Assembly: GCF_000143535.2 (NCBI RefSeq)
Contig: NC_037323.1
Span: 310,001 to 374,000, forward strand
DNA length: 64,000 nucleotides
From: Botrytis cinerea B05.10
Lineage: Eukaryota > Ascomycota > Leotiomycetes > Helotiales > Sclerotiniaceae
Direction: 5' to 3'
The notes beneath the pieces were generated by a model, which saw only the letters and a list, made by a program, of their open reading frames with translations, searched no databases and was not told the DNA's origin. A program made the translations under genes and the position numbers. Below, in pieces: positions 1-10,890 of this stretch. The first letter of the stretch is position 1. Each line of letters starts with the position of its first letter.

Positions 1-1430
1 AATATACTGGATGCAGAATGCGGAAGTTGGGATTTACTCTTTCTTATTAATTCACGATGTTGTAGCACAAGACGAGGAAGCGACATGTAGAAAGAAGTGA
101 TTTATGATAGTAGAGTCATTGCGAATCTGGAAACATATGTTTTAGCCAATCACTCAGTGAGTATAACCCACACCATGGCATCATGGAATTGACGTTATTG
201 AATAACAAATTACTCAATTGCGCAGATTCACCCTTCCATGTTGGAAAGCTTGGCCTTGGGACTTATTAAGTGTTGAGTTGCTGTAATCTAGAAAGCCACA
301 TTGAGTACTCCATCATTTCGGATGACAAGATATCACCACCATTCGATCGCTGGAGGATGTATAATAAAATATCAAAATAAAGTAAATTCAATAGCGGGAA
401 ATACTTTAAAGAAGAAACGAGGAGATGTCTTCTTGAGATTTGGAACATTAGCGCCCACAGAAGATAATGTGTACAGATGGGACAATGAATAGACAGCTAA
501 GACAACACTCAGTCACTGGTTATCAAATCGATGATCGTTCTGGCGCAGTATCAGTTGGGCTCACTAACGATGAAAGTTATCCTGTGGAAGACGAGGGGTG
601 GCAGTGGAGGTAATAGCTTTCAGAAGGAGGATTTTCGAAAGTAGGGGTTTAGTATGACATCATTGTCATCTAGGGAGGGGTAGCTGGAAGCAAGGAAAGC
701 TTATTGAAAGATTTAAAGGAAAAGCATTACTATTTAAAAGGCTGAATCACAGATCAAAGTTTTGACATATAATGCGAATATGTTGATGCTGGATCTAAGA
801 GCTCCTTATTCCGCCTATCTAACTTTAGACAGAGGCTTCTTCTGTTCTAAACACTTTGAACGACAACATATGACTCCTTTCAATAAACTCAGAGCAAAAT
901 CTATATGCTTGTGAAAAACACAATCAATATAGAGAACATGCCATTCAATCAATCATCTTTGACAGAAACTACTTATTGTTCATTGATGTCTCAAGTTTTC
1001 TAGCTCACTGAGCTGATTTTGGGTAAGACTTATTCACACTTTGACATTTCTCCTACTCGGAACATTGAAAGTACTTTTCACACTTCCGATGAGAACATGT
1101 CCATTGAATGATAATCAAAATTGAACCTTGTCTTGCCTCCATCATATCTTCACTTACACCCCTAACGTCCCCTTGTGATAAAGTTCTTTCCATTTCTTTC
1201 CTCCCTATCAACCCTCGTGATCTGGAACAACATTCCCCCGACGCTCGGATCACCAAAATCCATAAACCATGTCACCAACTCCATCAATCAAGAGCTTACA
1301 GCTTGCTCTCCAACCCACCAAATACGATCCCATTGCATTACCCAATTCCGAGCTCCTTACCGGCGCCGTCGAATATCCCACTCGAAAGTCAAGCCTAGCC
1401 AATCTCCCTCCCGATAAGAAACCTACCACC
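1..1430. other. Upstream intergenic region of VPS29
   Basis: I see no supportable gene here. Open frames are under 100 codons and have no recognisable motif. The last 250 bases are CT-rich on the + strand, as is usual for promoters and 5' leaders in this genome, and probably hold the VPS29 transcription start. Confidence 0.6.
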
Positions 1431-2222
1431 ATGACTTCCAGACTCGTCCTCGTAATCGGCGATTTGCACATCCCAGACCGAGCTATTGATGTTCCTCAGA
1501 AGGTATGATTCCTTTTGCGCCTCCTGCGCCTTGAATTCTAATTCTCTCGATTGCTGATCTCTTGAATGACAGTTCAAGAAGCTTCTGACCCCGGGAAAAA
1601 TTGGCCAAACTCTCTGTCTCGGAAATCTCACCGATCGTCAAACCTACGACTATCTCCGCTCCATAACCCCCGATCTGAAGATCGTTCGCGGCCGCTACGA
1701 TACCGATGCTACCTCTCTTCCACTCTCCCAAGTCGTGACACATGGCTCTCTTCGCATTGGCTTCGTTGAAGGCTTTACCATTGTTGCGCCCAACGAGGTT
1801 GATTTATTGACTGCCGAAGCCAATAAATTGGACGTTGATGTATTGTGCTGGGGAGGAACTCATAAGTTTGATGCCTTCGAACTTGACAATAAGTTCTTCA
1901 TCAATCCCGGAAGTGCGACTGGTGCAATGACTACGGGCTGGATGGAGCCGGGTGAGGAGATCGTTCCTAGTTTTTGTTTGATGGATGTAAGTTCTTCTCT
2001 ACTCTTGCGCACTTTGCTTGAGCTACAATCTACTCCCCGTTTCTCCTCCTCCTCCCTCAAACACTCCAGTTAACTTTTCCCCTCTAGGTTCAAGGTCTCG
2101 GTCTCACCCTCTACGTCTACCAACTGCGCACCAGCGAAAAGGGCGAAGAATCCGTCTCCGTCGAGAAGATCTCCTACACCAAGGTCCTCCCTCCCACCAC
2201 TGCCGCCTCCAGTTCCACATAA
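1431..2222 (+). CDS. vps29: Vps29, retromer subunit (metallophosphoesterase fold)
   Basis: Vps29 is the core retromer subunit that, with Vps26 and Vps35, recycles cargo from endosomes to the Golgi. Three exons (1431-1502, 1573-1986, 2088-2222) give 206 residues. The joined protein has the family start LVLVIGDLHIPDR, then FKKLLTPGKI, LGNLTDR, GGTHKFDAF, FINPGSATGA and a PSFCLMD end block, in family order. The ATG at 1431 was chosen because homology begins right after it. An in-frame ATG at 1269 would add 54 unconserved residues and cannot be excluded. Several metal ligands of the animal protein are missing: the GHTH block reads GGTH, the HGH block reads EGF and GDFD reads GRYD. As far as I recall the yeast protein shows similar losses, so this is probably a non-catalytic scaffold. 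Confidence 0.93.
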
Positions 2223-2945
2223 TGATACCCCTTTTCTCCATCACATTTCCATTTAAAGAAGTGCTTTTCCTTCTGCTTTCCCCTGCGGTGGCCAGTTACA
2301 AAAAAAAGTTCTTTGGCATTTACGGTGTTTGGGGATCTTGATCTTTTGCGGGATGGGGGTACAATTGATATGATATGACATGATATGATGGCATAACGAT
2401 AGACTATGATTGCTGGAGAGAGAAATACATGCACATAATACCGAGTAGCTAGACTTTTTTTTCTCTTATTTCAAAAAAGAAGTCTTGCCATATTCATCCA
2501 TAGAGGTGAACGAATGGACGCCTGCTGGATATCAGATTAATAGGATTGCGTGCGATACCACCTAATGATACATAACATCGAAAATCATATTTGTAGCGCC
2601 AGCTACTCATTCACATATTACCACAATGCAGAAGTTGATAATGCAAGAATAATATTCGTGATTTGACGATAAAAGAGAATTCATTGATATCATATTTCGC
2701 TTCATAAAAGTGAAAGAATCGAAAAAAACTAGAAAACTAGAACTACTCTTGCGCCATTCATCAGGACCAAAAATATGCGCATAGCACATTAGAACCGCTG
2801 TATTCTCATTAATCATCAAATCCAATCCCATTACTCCCGATTATAATCCAATGTATCATAATCGATTCGATCCAATTCAATCGAATTCAACAGAAGAAAT
2901 TAAGAATATTTTATAGCCCAAACTCGACTTATAAGACGCCATTCA
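2223..2945. other. 3'-3' spacer between VPS29 and shugoshin
   Basis: The two genes converge here. The spacer is AT-rich and holds a TGATA-type simple repeat (2366-2390) and A/T runs likely to serve as poly(A) signals for both genes. I see no gene in it. Confidence 0.6.
2366..2390. repeat. TGATA/TGACA simple repeat
   Basis: Imperfect tandem 5-mers (TGATA, TGATA, TGACA, TGATA) lie just past the VPS29 stop. This is low-complexity sequence in a 3' flank. Confidence 0.6.
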
Positions 2946-5319
2946 TCATAACATCATACTTCTCCTCCTCGAACTCATCCTGTCACTCCTATTCGCATTC
3001 GCAGCAGCCCCCGCCATACTCGTACTACTGACACTTTTCCTCAAGGATTTGTCCGAGGAATCCGTGGTATCTCTTTCTGATTCATGGCCTTGAGCCGACG
3101 TGCTTCTAGCTATGGTTGAAGACGGCAATGCTGATTGTCTTCTTCTTGAACCTGATTGTGATGGTCCTGTCGATGCAGAAAACTTTCTCGCTGGTTCAAA
3201 TTCCTGATCTCCTGCCGGAACAGCGGAAGCTCTTCTAGAAAACCGCGATGGTACTCTATCAGTTTTCTCTTCTTTTGTGGCTTTCGGTTCTTCAGAATCG
3301 CGTTTGGGGGAACCTTGAAATTCATATATATCCATATCTTCAAGAGCTGCTTTTATATCATCGCCTTTAGCCGATTGTTCCTTAGATTTTGCCTTTATTT
3401 TCCTCGACTCTGCTAAAAGCTCCGCGACTGATTTTGATCCCGATGCCGAGGAAGATCCCGATTCTGTGAGATATAAAATTGACTCGCGCCGCCTTCTATG
3501 ATCTGTGATGCTGCTTGGTAACATATCGGAAATAGGCGCAGAAGCTTTGCTAATTAGCGGACTGTGATCTGCATTCGGCGCGGTGGATAGTTGTTTCCAA
3601 GCATCTTCTGATTCGGGTTCTGCCTTGATTTTGCTTATTGTCGTCGGACCAGCTTCCTCATCTGCTCTAATGGCACGAAGTTTTCCATCAGAAGTTACGG
3701 CATTCACAAATTCCTTTCCAGGCCGGCGCATCTTATCTCGAAGATTGGGTTCCGCATAACTGATCGAGCCTCGAGCTCGTCGGCTTGGTCGTTGGCCTTC
3801 CGCAGATTCCCTCATCTCTGAAGGCGGTGGGGTATCCCGAGATTCCACTCGAACGTTGGTTGACGGATGGGATGAAAGGGGTGAAAAGATATCGACAGGT
3901 GCGGGCGTCTCTGGTTCCGCCTGCATATTAAAGACCTGCAGTGGAGGTTGCATGGTTTGTTGAATAGGTTCGATATTTTCCATATTTCTCTCCTCGCTCG
4001 GGACCTCCTTCGATAGGCTTTCCTTGAACAAATTCAACTTTCCTGGCTTGATCTCATCGTGGCTGAAATTCCTGCTGCCGGCTCCTTTCTTAGGGGAATT
4101 GTTGACACTTTTGGCTGCCAGAACCTTTCTGGTGCTAGGAGCCAAAGCCGGCTTATCTTTCGACAATGCTCTAGAGCTCGTAGCATCCTTCAATGGTTTT
4201 GTATTCTCTTTGGCTGATGAGACTGCCGACTTTGTCTTCACTCGTTCCTCGGGACATACACGTGTGAATTGGAAATCGTCAATATCATTAGCGTTTGTAG
4301 ACCCCTGTTCCTCGTCTTCCCTTGCACTAAGCTTCCTCTTTGCACCTGATTTAAGTGTTCCCGTATTCTCGCGTTTTGCCGGAAGTTCCGATCGGCCGTT
4401 TCTCTTAATATCAGAAGCCATCATACTATCCTTGCGCTTCTTCCTCTGCTCAAGGTTCGTTGAAATTATCGGATCCAGACGAGGCTCATCTTCCCTTTCA
4501 TAGGCTAACTTTCCTGCCAAGTCAATTTTTACAGGATCTTCGTCGACAAACTGTGATACTGGCGGTGGCCCGATGTCAGGTGAATCTTCAGTCTCTGCTA
4601 CCACTTCAGCCAAGATATTTTCGATTTCCTGATGCCTATGAATTGTTAGCATGCAAGCCCCACTATATCGAGTGATCGCGCGACATACTCCAAAGTTTTC
4701 CTAGGATAGTATTTGTTTTCCAAAATGGGGGGTAATTTTCCATCCGGGCTACCAATGTCTTCACTCGACGAAGCCATCTTTTTCCTTGGTGGCATTTTGC
4801 GCTCCGGGCTTGTACCATCTTCGTTCAATGGATCCAAATCATCCCATTTGTTTTCCTTGGGGCTACGAGGAGGATTTGACCCCGCTCTCAACCCTCCAAA
4901 TTGCCTTGGAACATGTGGTGACCTCTTTCTTTCTGGAGATTCTTCTCCCAAACCACTTATTAGAGCTCCAATTTCTAATAATCTCTCTTGGAGTTGTGAT
5001 TTGACCACATTGACTCTATCTGCAGCTCTTCGAGCCTTTCCGTTATCGATTTCGCTTCGAAGGCGTAGATTTTCCTCCCGGAGTTCTAGGTTTTCAGCAA
5101 GGAGTTTCGAGGTTTCATTCTCAAGGCTGCGGATTCGAACTGCTTGGGACGAATTGACGGATGCGATGTCACGGTTTTGACGTTTATACTTGCGCTTGAC
5201 TATGATTGCATCAGAAAGGCGCCTCTCCATTATTCCCCAGTTGTGAGGAAATGAATGTTTGGAAACTTACGAGATTCAATACTCTCCAACGAAGCTGCAG
5301 GCTCATTTAAGCGGGCCAT
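2946..5319 (-). CDS. sgo1: Shugoshin (centromeric cohesin protector)
   Basis: Shugoshin recruits PP2A to centromeres to protect cohesin and helps sense kinetochore tension. Three exons, in coding order 5271-5319, 4689-5199 and 2946-4635, join in phase to 749 residues. The N-terminus begins MARLNEP, and the first junction creates ESLKRKYKRQNRDIA followed by a coiled coil (about residues 25-70), the classic fungal shugoshin start. An apparent start at 5230 lies inside intron 1 and is not used. The middle is long, charged, Ser/Lys-rich and probably disordered. The basic shugoshin C-terminal motif (RRARGSISYAEPNLRDKMRR) is present in the last exon, followed by a Ser/Arg-rich tail. It diverges from DAD2 across a shared promoter. 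Identification rests on the two terminal motifs. Confidence 0.93.
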
Positions 5320-5751
5320 GTGAGCTGGCAATGCATGCGGAATGAAATACGATGATTAGTAGTACAGTATGAGAAAAAGACGTGAGAGGGTTGAGGATTA
5401 ATCTGGTAATTATTGGAAGCTGCGACGAGGGATTTGTCGAAAATAACGGTGATTTCAAGGAATTCTTAGAGTTGTTTGTGTACAGGAAAAAATTGGGGTG
5501 AATTGATTTGTTTACATCGAACTAAAATTGGTTAGATTGGGAGCATTGACTGACTCTGCTATCAGAAAAGTGGGTTCATGTATCAAATTTGATTGGTTGG
5601 AAAAGGCTCACTATCCGTCCCGCCTTGAGTTGTCCAACGGATAGAGAATTAATTCACATCAAATTCAATTATAAAGCATTCCAGGTCTCCATCGCTTTGC
5701 AGTGGTGATCCAATATTACAACACGCGGCCTGCAAAGCAAAGATCTCAAGA
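5320..5751. promoter_or_regulatory. Divergent promoter of shugoshin and DAD2
   Basis: This 432-bp spacer separates the two start codons. Visible candidate elements are a forkhead-type TGTTTACA (5509-5516), a CCAAT box read on the - strand (within 5591-5600) and an E2F-like TCCCGCC (5618-5624). No MluI cell-cycle box was seen. The elements are pattern matches only; co-regulation is inferred from the layout and the shared mitotic role. Confidence 0.55.
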
Positions 5752-6240
5752 ATGTCATACGCATCTCGACCCCTCGGTTCGCATCTGCGCCAACAGTCCA
5801 TGGGTGGGAGCTTGGGTTCGTCTTCTGGTCAATCCCCCGTCTTACAGGCGCGCATCAATGAGAAGAGGGCAGAGTTAGAAAATCTCAAGCAACTGCGAGA
5901 TTTGAGTGCAGGGCTGGCTGGACAGATGCAAATGCTGGAAGAGAAGCTTTCGACTCTTTCAGATGGAACAGAAGCCGTCGCAACAGTATTGGGCAACTGG
6001 CACAATGTTCTGCAAGCGATCAGCATGGCATCTAGTAAGATATAACGTGCTCTTTTGTTTGTCGCAACCTTCTAACCATTACCAGTGAAAATACCAAAAC
6101 CCAAAGAATCAAACGATGGGGAAGAAGAATTGGAAAAGAGAACGGGACTCGAGATACCTCTACCTCAAACGCTGGTCCGAATACCCACAGAGCATGCGCC
6201 AATGCTACAACCACCCAAAAATGAAGAATCGAATGAATGA
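5752..6240 (+). CDS. dad2: DASH/Dam1 complex subunit Dad2
   Basis: Dad2 is a subunit of the fungal DASH (Dam1) complex, which couples kinetochores to microtubule plus ends. Two exons (5752-6034 and 6086-6240) give 145 residues. The intron uses GTAAGA and ACCAG and joins in phase, producing SMKIPKP across the junction. The conserved core runs from LQARINEKRAELENLKQLRD, a heptad-like helix, through a second helix ending VLGNWHNVLQAISMAS, to the typical tail LPQTLVRIPTEHAP. Length fits the family. The last residues are acidic and Asn-rich. It lies head-to-head with shugoshin. Confidence 0.95.
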
Positions 6241-6573
6241 AGAGGACGCGCTAAGTCGCTGGGAGACTAGAAGAGGATATACATGCATTCATGACGAGTT
6301 TGGTGCATTGAACGGCGCAACAGGCAGATATTGGGTTGTGAGTTCCGACGCCAAAAACGGTCTGGTGATGGATCGTGTCCATGTAGGAATGGCTGGTAAA
6401 AAGCAGCTGGACTTTTGATGATGACATGATTGATGACTTATTAGCAGAGATTGATCGAATAAGAAAAATGTCGGGAAAGTCATGCAATCTAAACAAATAC
6501 ATGGTGTTGTGGCCTGCATGAGTAGGTTAAGATGTGAAACCCAATGACGGAAAGGTTGATGGAAAAGTGCATT

Positions 6574-6590
6574 ACATCACATCACATCAC
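6574..6590. repeat. (CATCA)n microsatellite
   Basis: Three consecutive CATCA/ATCAC units in the DAD2 3' flank. Confidence 0.6.
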
Positions 6591-6697
6591 GATGAGTAGG
6601 AGTTGCATACTTCATTGAACGACATAAGAGGACAGTGAATGAATTTATCAAGAGCAATTCACCAATTCCATCTCCAAAATCGCTTTGAATCAATCAT

Positions 6698-6714
6698 CAC
6701 GCACGCACGCACGC
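6698..6714. repeat. (CACG)n microsatellite
   Basis: About four consecutive CACG units about 400 bp upstream of the next start codon. Confidence 0.6.
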
Positions 6715-7104
6715 TTTCACAGTCGCAGTCGCGCCTTTCTACTTCAGCTCTGCCGGTTGCCATAGTGATGATGTAAGCTCAAACAAACGAATGAGGGGAA
6801 GGAAGAAAGCTCCAACTTTCGTAGCGAGTTACCTCTAACGAATATCTCCATGATCAGTTGAATTTCAATGACTGAATGAATTCACATAATCGATAAGAAG
6901 AAAGCTCTGGTTTTTGGAAAAGAAACGATTCATCAAACTCGGTACTACATTTCTATTGACTTTACGAATACGGAATACGATTGTCACTCAAAAATAGAAC
7001 GCAATTTCCACCAATCCTTGCAAATCGAGTGCTTCTCAATACTCAAATCACATCTAATTTCCGAAACACTATTCGACAAACGATCTACGGTTTCTAGACC
7101 ATTT

Positions 7105-7164
7105 ATGACTTTTGACAGTCAAGATGTCTCGAGTAACAAGATCAACCACGATCAATATTGCTGA
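7105..7164 (+). promoter_or_regulatory. Upstream ORF overlapping the next gene's start
   Basis: An ATG 19 bases before the main start opens a 19-codon frame in another phase that ends inside the main coding region. If the transcript starts upstream of it, ribosomes that use this ATG would bypass the main start, lowering its translation. Whether it is in the mRNA is unknown. Confidence 0.4.
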
Positions 7165-9367
7165 AGATAATACAGCATCCATTGCTGCCCAAATCCCTCT
7201 TCCAGTGACACCTGCTTCAAAAGTATTGGCTCCTTCAACTGTACACGAATTGAATAGCATGGCGGCTCATGATAGCTCAGAAACAGATCTCGCACAACAT
7301 ATGAAAAATCTCAAAGCTGCATATCGAAGTGCTCTCGGTATCACAAAAAAAGGCAAAAAGCACAACAAGAATAAGAACAAGGGAAAGCAAGAACTGTCGA
7401 CAGAACTAGAACATACCAAGGCTACTGCCCATGAGTTCGAGTACCTCGAGGGTACTACTGTTAATCCAACGTCTGTTCAAGCTATTCCAAGCGCAGAAAC
7501 TGCCCCAAGAATTGCTGCCGGCCCACCCGGTGTTCGCTCTACAACTCTTGTCTCCAATTTTGAACCTTCAAGAAATCGAACTGGTCGGCCAACATCCGTT
7601 CAACTGCCTCACATCATGGGACAGTCTACCTTACCTCAACTTCCACAGTTGGGACGAACCACTCGAGGTCAAATTGCAAGACAACAAGCAGGTCAGTATG
7701 ATAGAGGTGTTTCATTTATTAGAGCCGCCGATACTGGAGATGTCTTTTGGAAACCACCTCATCCCTCCAGTTGTGGTTCATCCCTTTTCGCTGGTTCCCA
7801 CTTTCCTATGCAGGCTGGTCCTTTCATCCCATTGAGACGTGAGCACAACACTAATCCCTCCGACTGTTTAGCAATGAAGAATAATGCCAACATAGAGACA
7901 AAGGATGTTGAGTCTTTAGCATCAGACAAACTTCGATCCAGTCCAGAGAAGAATGACGCAGCTGCTTCTGCCACCTTGCCCTTCGCAAAGCAAATCACAA
8001 CGCTCGAGGAAATTGAAAGAGCTTACAATGCTAAGGAGGCAACATCTCCTGTTCGCCAACGTTCATCTTCCGCTGAGATTGAAGAGGATTCATTTATCGA
8101 TATAATCATAAGTCGATCACCGGCAAAGCCTGTGTCTCGCATTGAAGACTCTTTGGAAGAGCTTGACAACTTGGAAGATGCCATAGATGCGCTCGATGAA
8201 GCCACCACGGTTGAAAATTTTGTTGCTACTTCACCCAAGACGGTCAAAATCCCAACTGAAGCTTCCTGTGAGAGTAATTCGAGGAGATCACCCCAACGAG
8301 GACTTATAGAGGAGCTCCCCGCTGCTGGACTACGTGTACGCGTACATAATAGTCCAACTCAAGCAACTTCACAAAGACCCAAATCTACTTACGCAACAAT
8401 GCGTGTCAAACGTACAACAGCCACCGAACCAACCCTCAAGAAGGCCAAATCTATGTCCTTCGAAAATGTAAGACCTGTTGTTAGTCCGGAAAAGCCAGTA
8501 ATGGTATCCCCAAGTAAAGTTCCACGTCCAACTAGTCTCCTTATTCCAAAATCGCCAACCAAATCTACGAAGCCATCCACCAAGCCAGTATTTGAGCTTC
8601 CTGGCGAAGCTGTCGCTAAGCGATTGAAGGAACAGAGAGAAGCTCGCATTGCGCAACGAGAATCATCTGAAATGACAGTCGTCAGAACTACAACTACCCC
8701 AGGAAGAATCAAATCTAGCAAACCCCCCACCAAATCTTCACAATTCGAACTCCCTGGCGAAGCATACTCAAGACGTAAGCGAGAAGCACTTGAGGCAAAA
8801 CTCAAAGCTCAAGAAGAAGAGGAACGCAAAAGACGGGAATTCAAAGCTAGACCTATAAGCAAAACCATTACTTCCCGTACTCTTCCCCGTGATACAGCTG
8901 CTAGTCGCGCGCGCCAAAGTAAAATAGGAACAGCTGGTGAAAGTGTTGAAAGTGGTGGTCTCACAATCGGCAAACGTGGGAGCTTAGTTGGAGCTCATCG
9001 TCCTTCAATTCTGGACATGCAAAAAGTAAATGTTATTGGTTCATCGCCTCGTACCAAGGCCCCTCCTGCTCCCTTGAATCGCAAAGCATCGCAACGTCCA
9101 CACAATCCGAGAATGACAATGCAGAGAACAGTGTCAGATTCGGATCATGAATTGCAGAGACAGAGAGCAAAGGAACTTTACAACAAAGATGCAATGTATA
9201 CGGCAGAAATCGAAAGAGAGAGAAAAGAACGGGAGATGTCAGCTATTAGGGCAAGGGAAGAGGCTGCAGAGAAGGGAAGAGCGGCTAGTAGACAGTGGGC
9301 GGAAAGAAAAAAGGCCAAAGCAATGGGCGAGGTTCCCACTAGTCCAAGTTCTGCTGCTTTCTTTTAA
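7124..9367 (+). CDS. Disordered coiled-coil protein with TPX2-like motifs
   Basis: I do not recognise this 747-residue protein as a named family. It is one uninterrupted exon; the first ATG in frame is at 7124 in a good context (CAAGATG). Most of it is Ser/Thr/Pro/Lys-rich and probably disordered, with many SP/TP sites, as in CDK substrates. Two copies of FELPGEA followed by a basic R/K helix lie near residues 490 and 541. The second runs into an E/K/R coiled coil and FKARP (573-577). A second charged helix closes the protein (ELYNKDAMYTAEIERERKERE region, then ASRQWAERKKAK). The FKARP block and charged helices resemble TPX2 microtubule-binding modules. That is a resemblance, not an identification, though its neighbours shugoshin and DAD2 fit a spindle role. 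Confidence 0.8.
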   Translation: MSRVTRSTTINIAEDNTASIAAQIPLPVTPASKVLAPSTVHELNSMAAHDSSETDLAQHMKNLKAAYRSALGITKKGKKHNKNKNKGKQELSTELEHTKATAHEFEYLEGTTVNPTSVQAIPSAETAPRIAAGPPGVRSTTLVSNFEPSRNRTGRPTSVQLPHIMGQSTLPQLPQLGRTTRGQIARQQAGQYDRGVSFIRAADTGDVFWKPPHPSSCGSSLFAGSHFPMQAGPFIPLRREHNTNPSDCLAMKNNANIETKDVESLASDKLRSSPEKNDAAASATLPFAKQITTLEEIERAYNAKEATSPVRQRSSSAEIEEDSFIDIIISRSPAKPVSRIEDSLEELDNLEDAIDALDEATTVENFVATSPKTVKIPTEASCESNSRRSPQRGLIEELPAAGLRVRVHNSPTQATSQRPKSTYATMRVKRTTATEPTLKKAKSMSFENVRPVVSPEKPVMVSPSKVPRPTSLLIPKSPTKSTKPSTKPVFELPGEAVAKRLKEQREARIAQRESSEMTVVRTTTTPGRIKSSKPPTKSSQFELPGEAYSRRKREALEAKLKAQEEEERKRREFKARPISKTITSRTLPRDTAASRARQSKIGTAGESVESGGLTIGKRGSLVGAHRPSILDMQKVNVIGSSPRTKAPPAPLNRKASQRPHNPRMTMQRTVSDSDHELQRQRAKELYNKDAMYTAEIERERKEREMSAIRAREEAAEKGRAASRQWAERKKAKAMGEVPTSPSSAAFF

Positions 9368-10449
9368 ATGGAGGTTGATCAAATTGTTTGTGGTGGTTCC
9401 AGCGTTTCAAGTTGACTTTGAACTGTCTGGAATTAGTGTGCTCGGCTTATTATGCTTACACGGATATATGAGCCTACGCGTTAGGTATTCGTATATGTGA
9501 TTTTGTATTTCTTCATGTCGGACTTGGCTTTTAAAGTCTGATGTTATACCTTGTTTTCAGCTTAATATCTTAGGGTGGTTGTATTGTTCGGGGCGGGTAA
9601 ACAGCACTTCTGGATTTGGTTTTCAGTCAAGGAGTTTAAAATGTATGGTTATGCTCACGATATGGTGTATAGCACATACGTACATTCCTAGGTAATAGGG
9701 GATGTCTTAATATGTGGTTCTGAAAGAAAGAGGGAAGGGCGCGGGTTTTGATTTAGCGGATGGGTGGGAATGAATGGGAATGCGGTGGACTTGGCTGAGT
9801 ATGATACCTTAGGGGAGAATGAATCGGGACTTTGTATACGTTATTGGAATGAATTGGTCAGGGCAGGAACATCTCGAGACTCTAATTTACAGCTCACAAA
9901 CAATTGGAGATGTTTATGGGAGATGAGTCGATTACTCGTCTTTGTTGGGGTGGGGCTGGGGCTACATGATTATGGGTAGGCAGCTTAGTGTACCTTGTAT
10001 TGATAAGTAATTGTATAAATCATTCAAATGAGGAATAGATGTTATTCTCCAGTTTTCACATCTCACATGAAAGTAGTGATTATGTGTGATTATGTATAGG
10101 AGAGTGTAGGTCTTCATATTCATGCAAACCCAAGAGATGTTTCTTCATGAAGGGATGACGTTGCTCACCAGGAGTGAATGAACAGCATATTTAAAGATTT
10201 ATTAGCTTGCAAAATCCGAAATACCGTTAACATGCACTTTCATTCCCCATTCTGTCTTTCTAGTTATTGAGCTTAAAACTCCTGGAGGGGGGTTATACTC
10301 CTTCCCTCTGAGACATTTTCGGGAACGCGATAGATGATTATTCCAATATGATTTACAATCTCAAGTCCATGTGATATATCTTCCCTCCTTTCTATTATAT
10401 TATATTAAACTTTATATGAATGTCGTGTATGATTATAAGCCTGCTGGTG

Positions 10450-10890
10450 TCTGGAAATTATCGGATAGGCGGTTGGTTGGTTTATGGATATTTATTTATA
10501 TTTGGGGATGAGGATGAGGATGGTGTGTGGTGTTTTGAGAGGTTGAGGGGTTAGTAAAGGGTGTTGAGGAAGGAGTGCTTGGTTGATTTTGTTCTCTGGG
10601 TGAGCTGGGTTGTGTTGTGGATTTTTTGAGAAGTGGGATGTGGGTAGATGATTTTTATGCTTTTCTACTTTTTTTCGGGGAAGTTTTAGGAAGGGGGTTT
10701 CGTAAGGGGTTGGGGGGATTTGTATGGATGGGTTTTTGGGTGTTTGGATCGTTGTGTAGTTTCTGGGGATGGAAATGGGAGATAGGACGGTTGTGCTTAT
10801 GTGTATGTGTATGTTTACCAATTTGAACCTGGAAATTAATTTGAATTTTGTAGGGGTTTTGAGGGGGGTTTTGGAAGTAGGGTTGGAGAT
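10450..10890 (+). other. G/T-rich strand-skewed block with G-runs
   Basis: The + strand is strongly G over C, with many GGG to GGGGGG runs. Within about 10690-10742 there are runs of five, four, six and three G separated by short loops, a G-quadruplex-compatible pattern. The 109-codon frame on the opposite strand is a Pro/Thr/His-rich artefact of the skew. Confidence 0.5.

Larger units (their letters stand above)
6241..7123. other. Spacer between DAD2 and the coiled-coil protein gene
   Basis: This holds the DAD2 3' end and the promoter of the next gene. Simple repeats of CATCA (6574-6590) and CACG (6698-6714) are visible. No independent gene is supported. Confidence 0.55.

Noticed and set aside
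4646..5230. Start of shugoshin at 5230
   Set aside because: The ATG is inside intron 1. Splicing from the exon at 5271-5319 restores the conserved MARLNEP start and the ESLKRKYKRQNR junction.
10492..10821. 109-codon frame on the - strand
   Set aside because: Composition simply mirrors the C/T-poor, G-rich skew of the + strand; no domain and a Pro/Thr/His-rich sequence.
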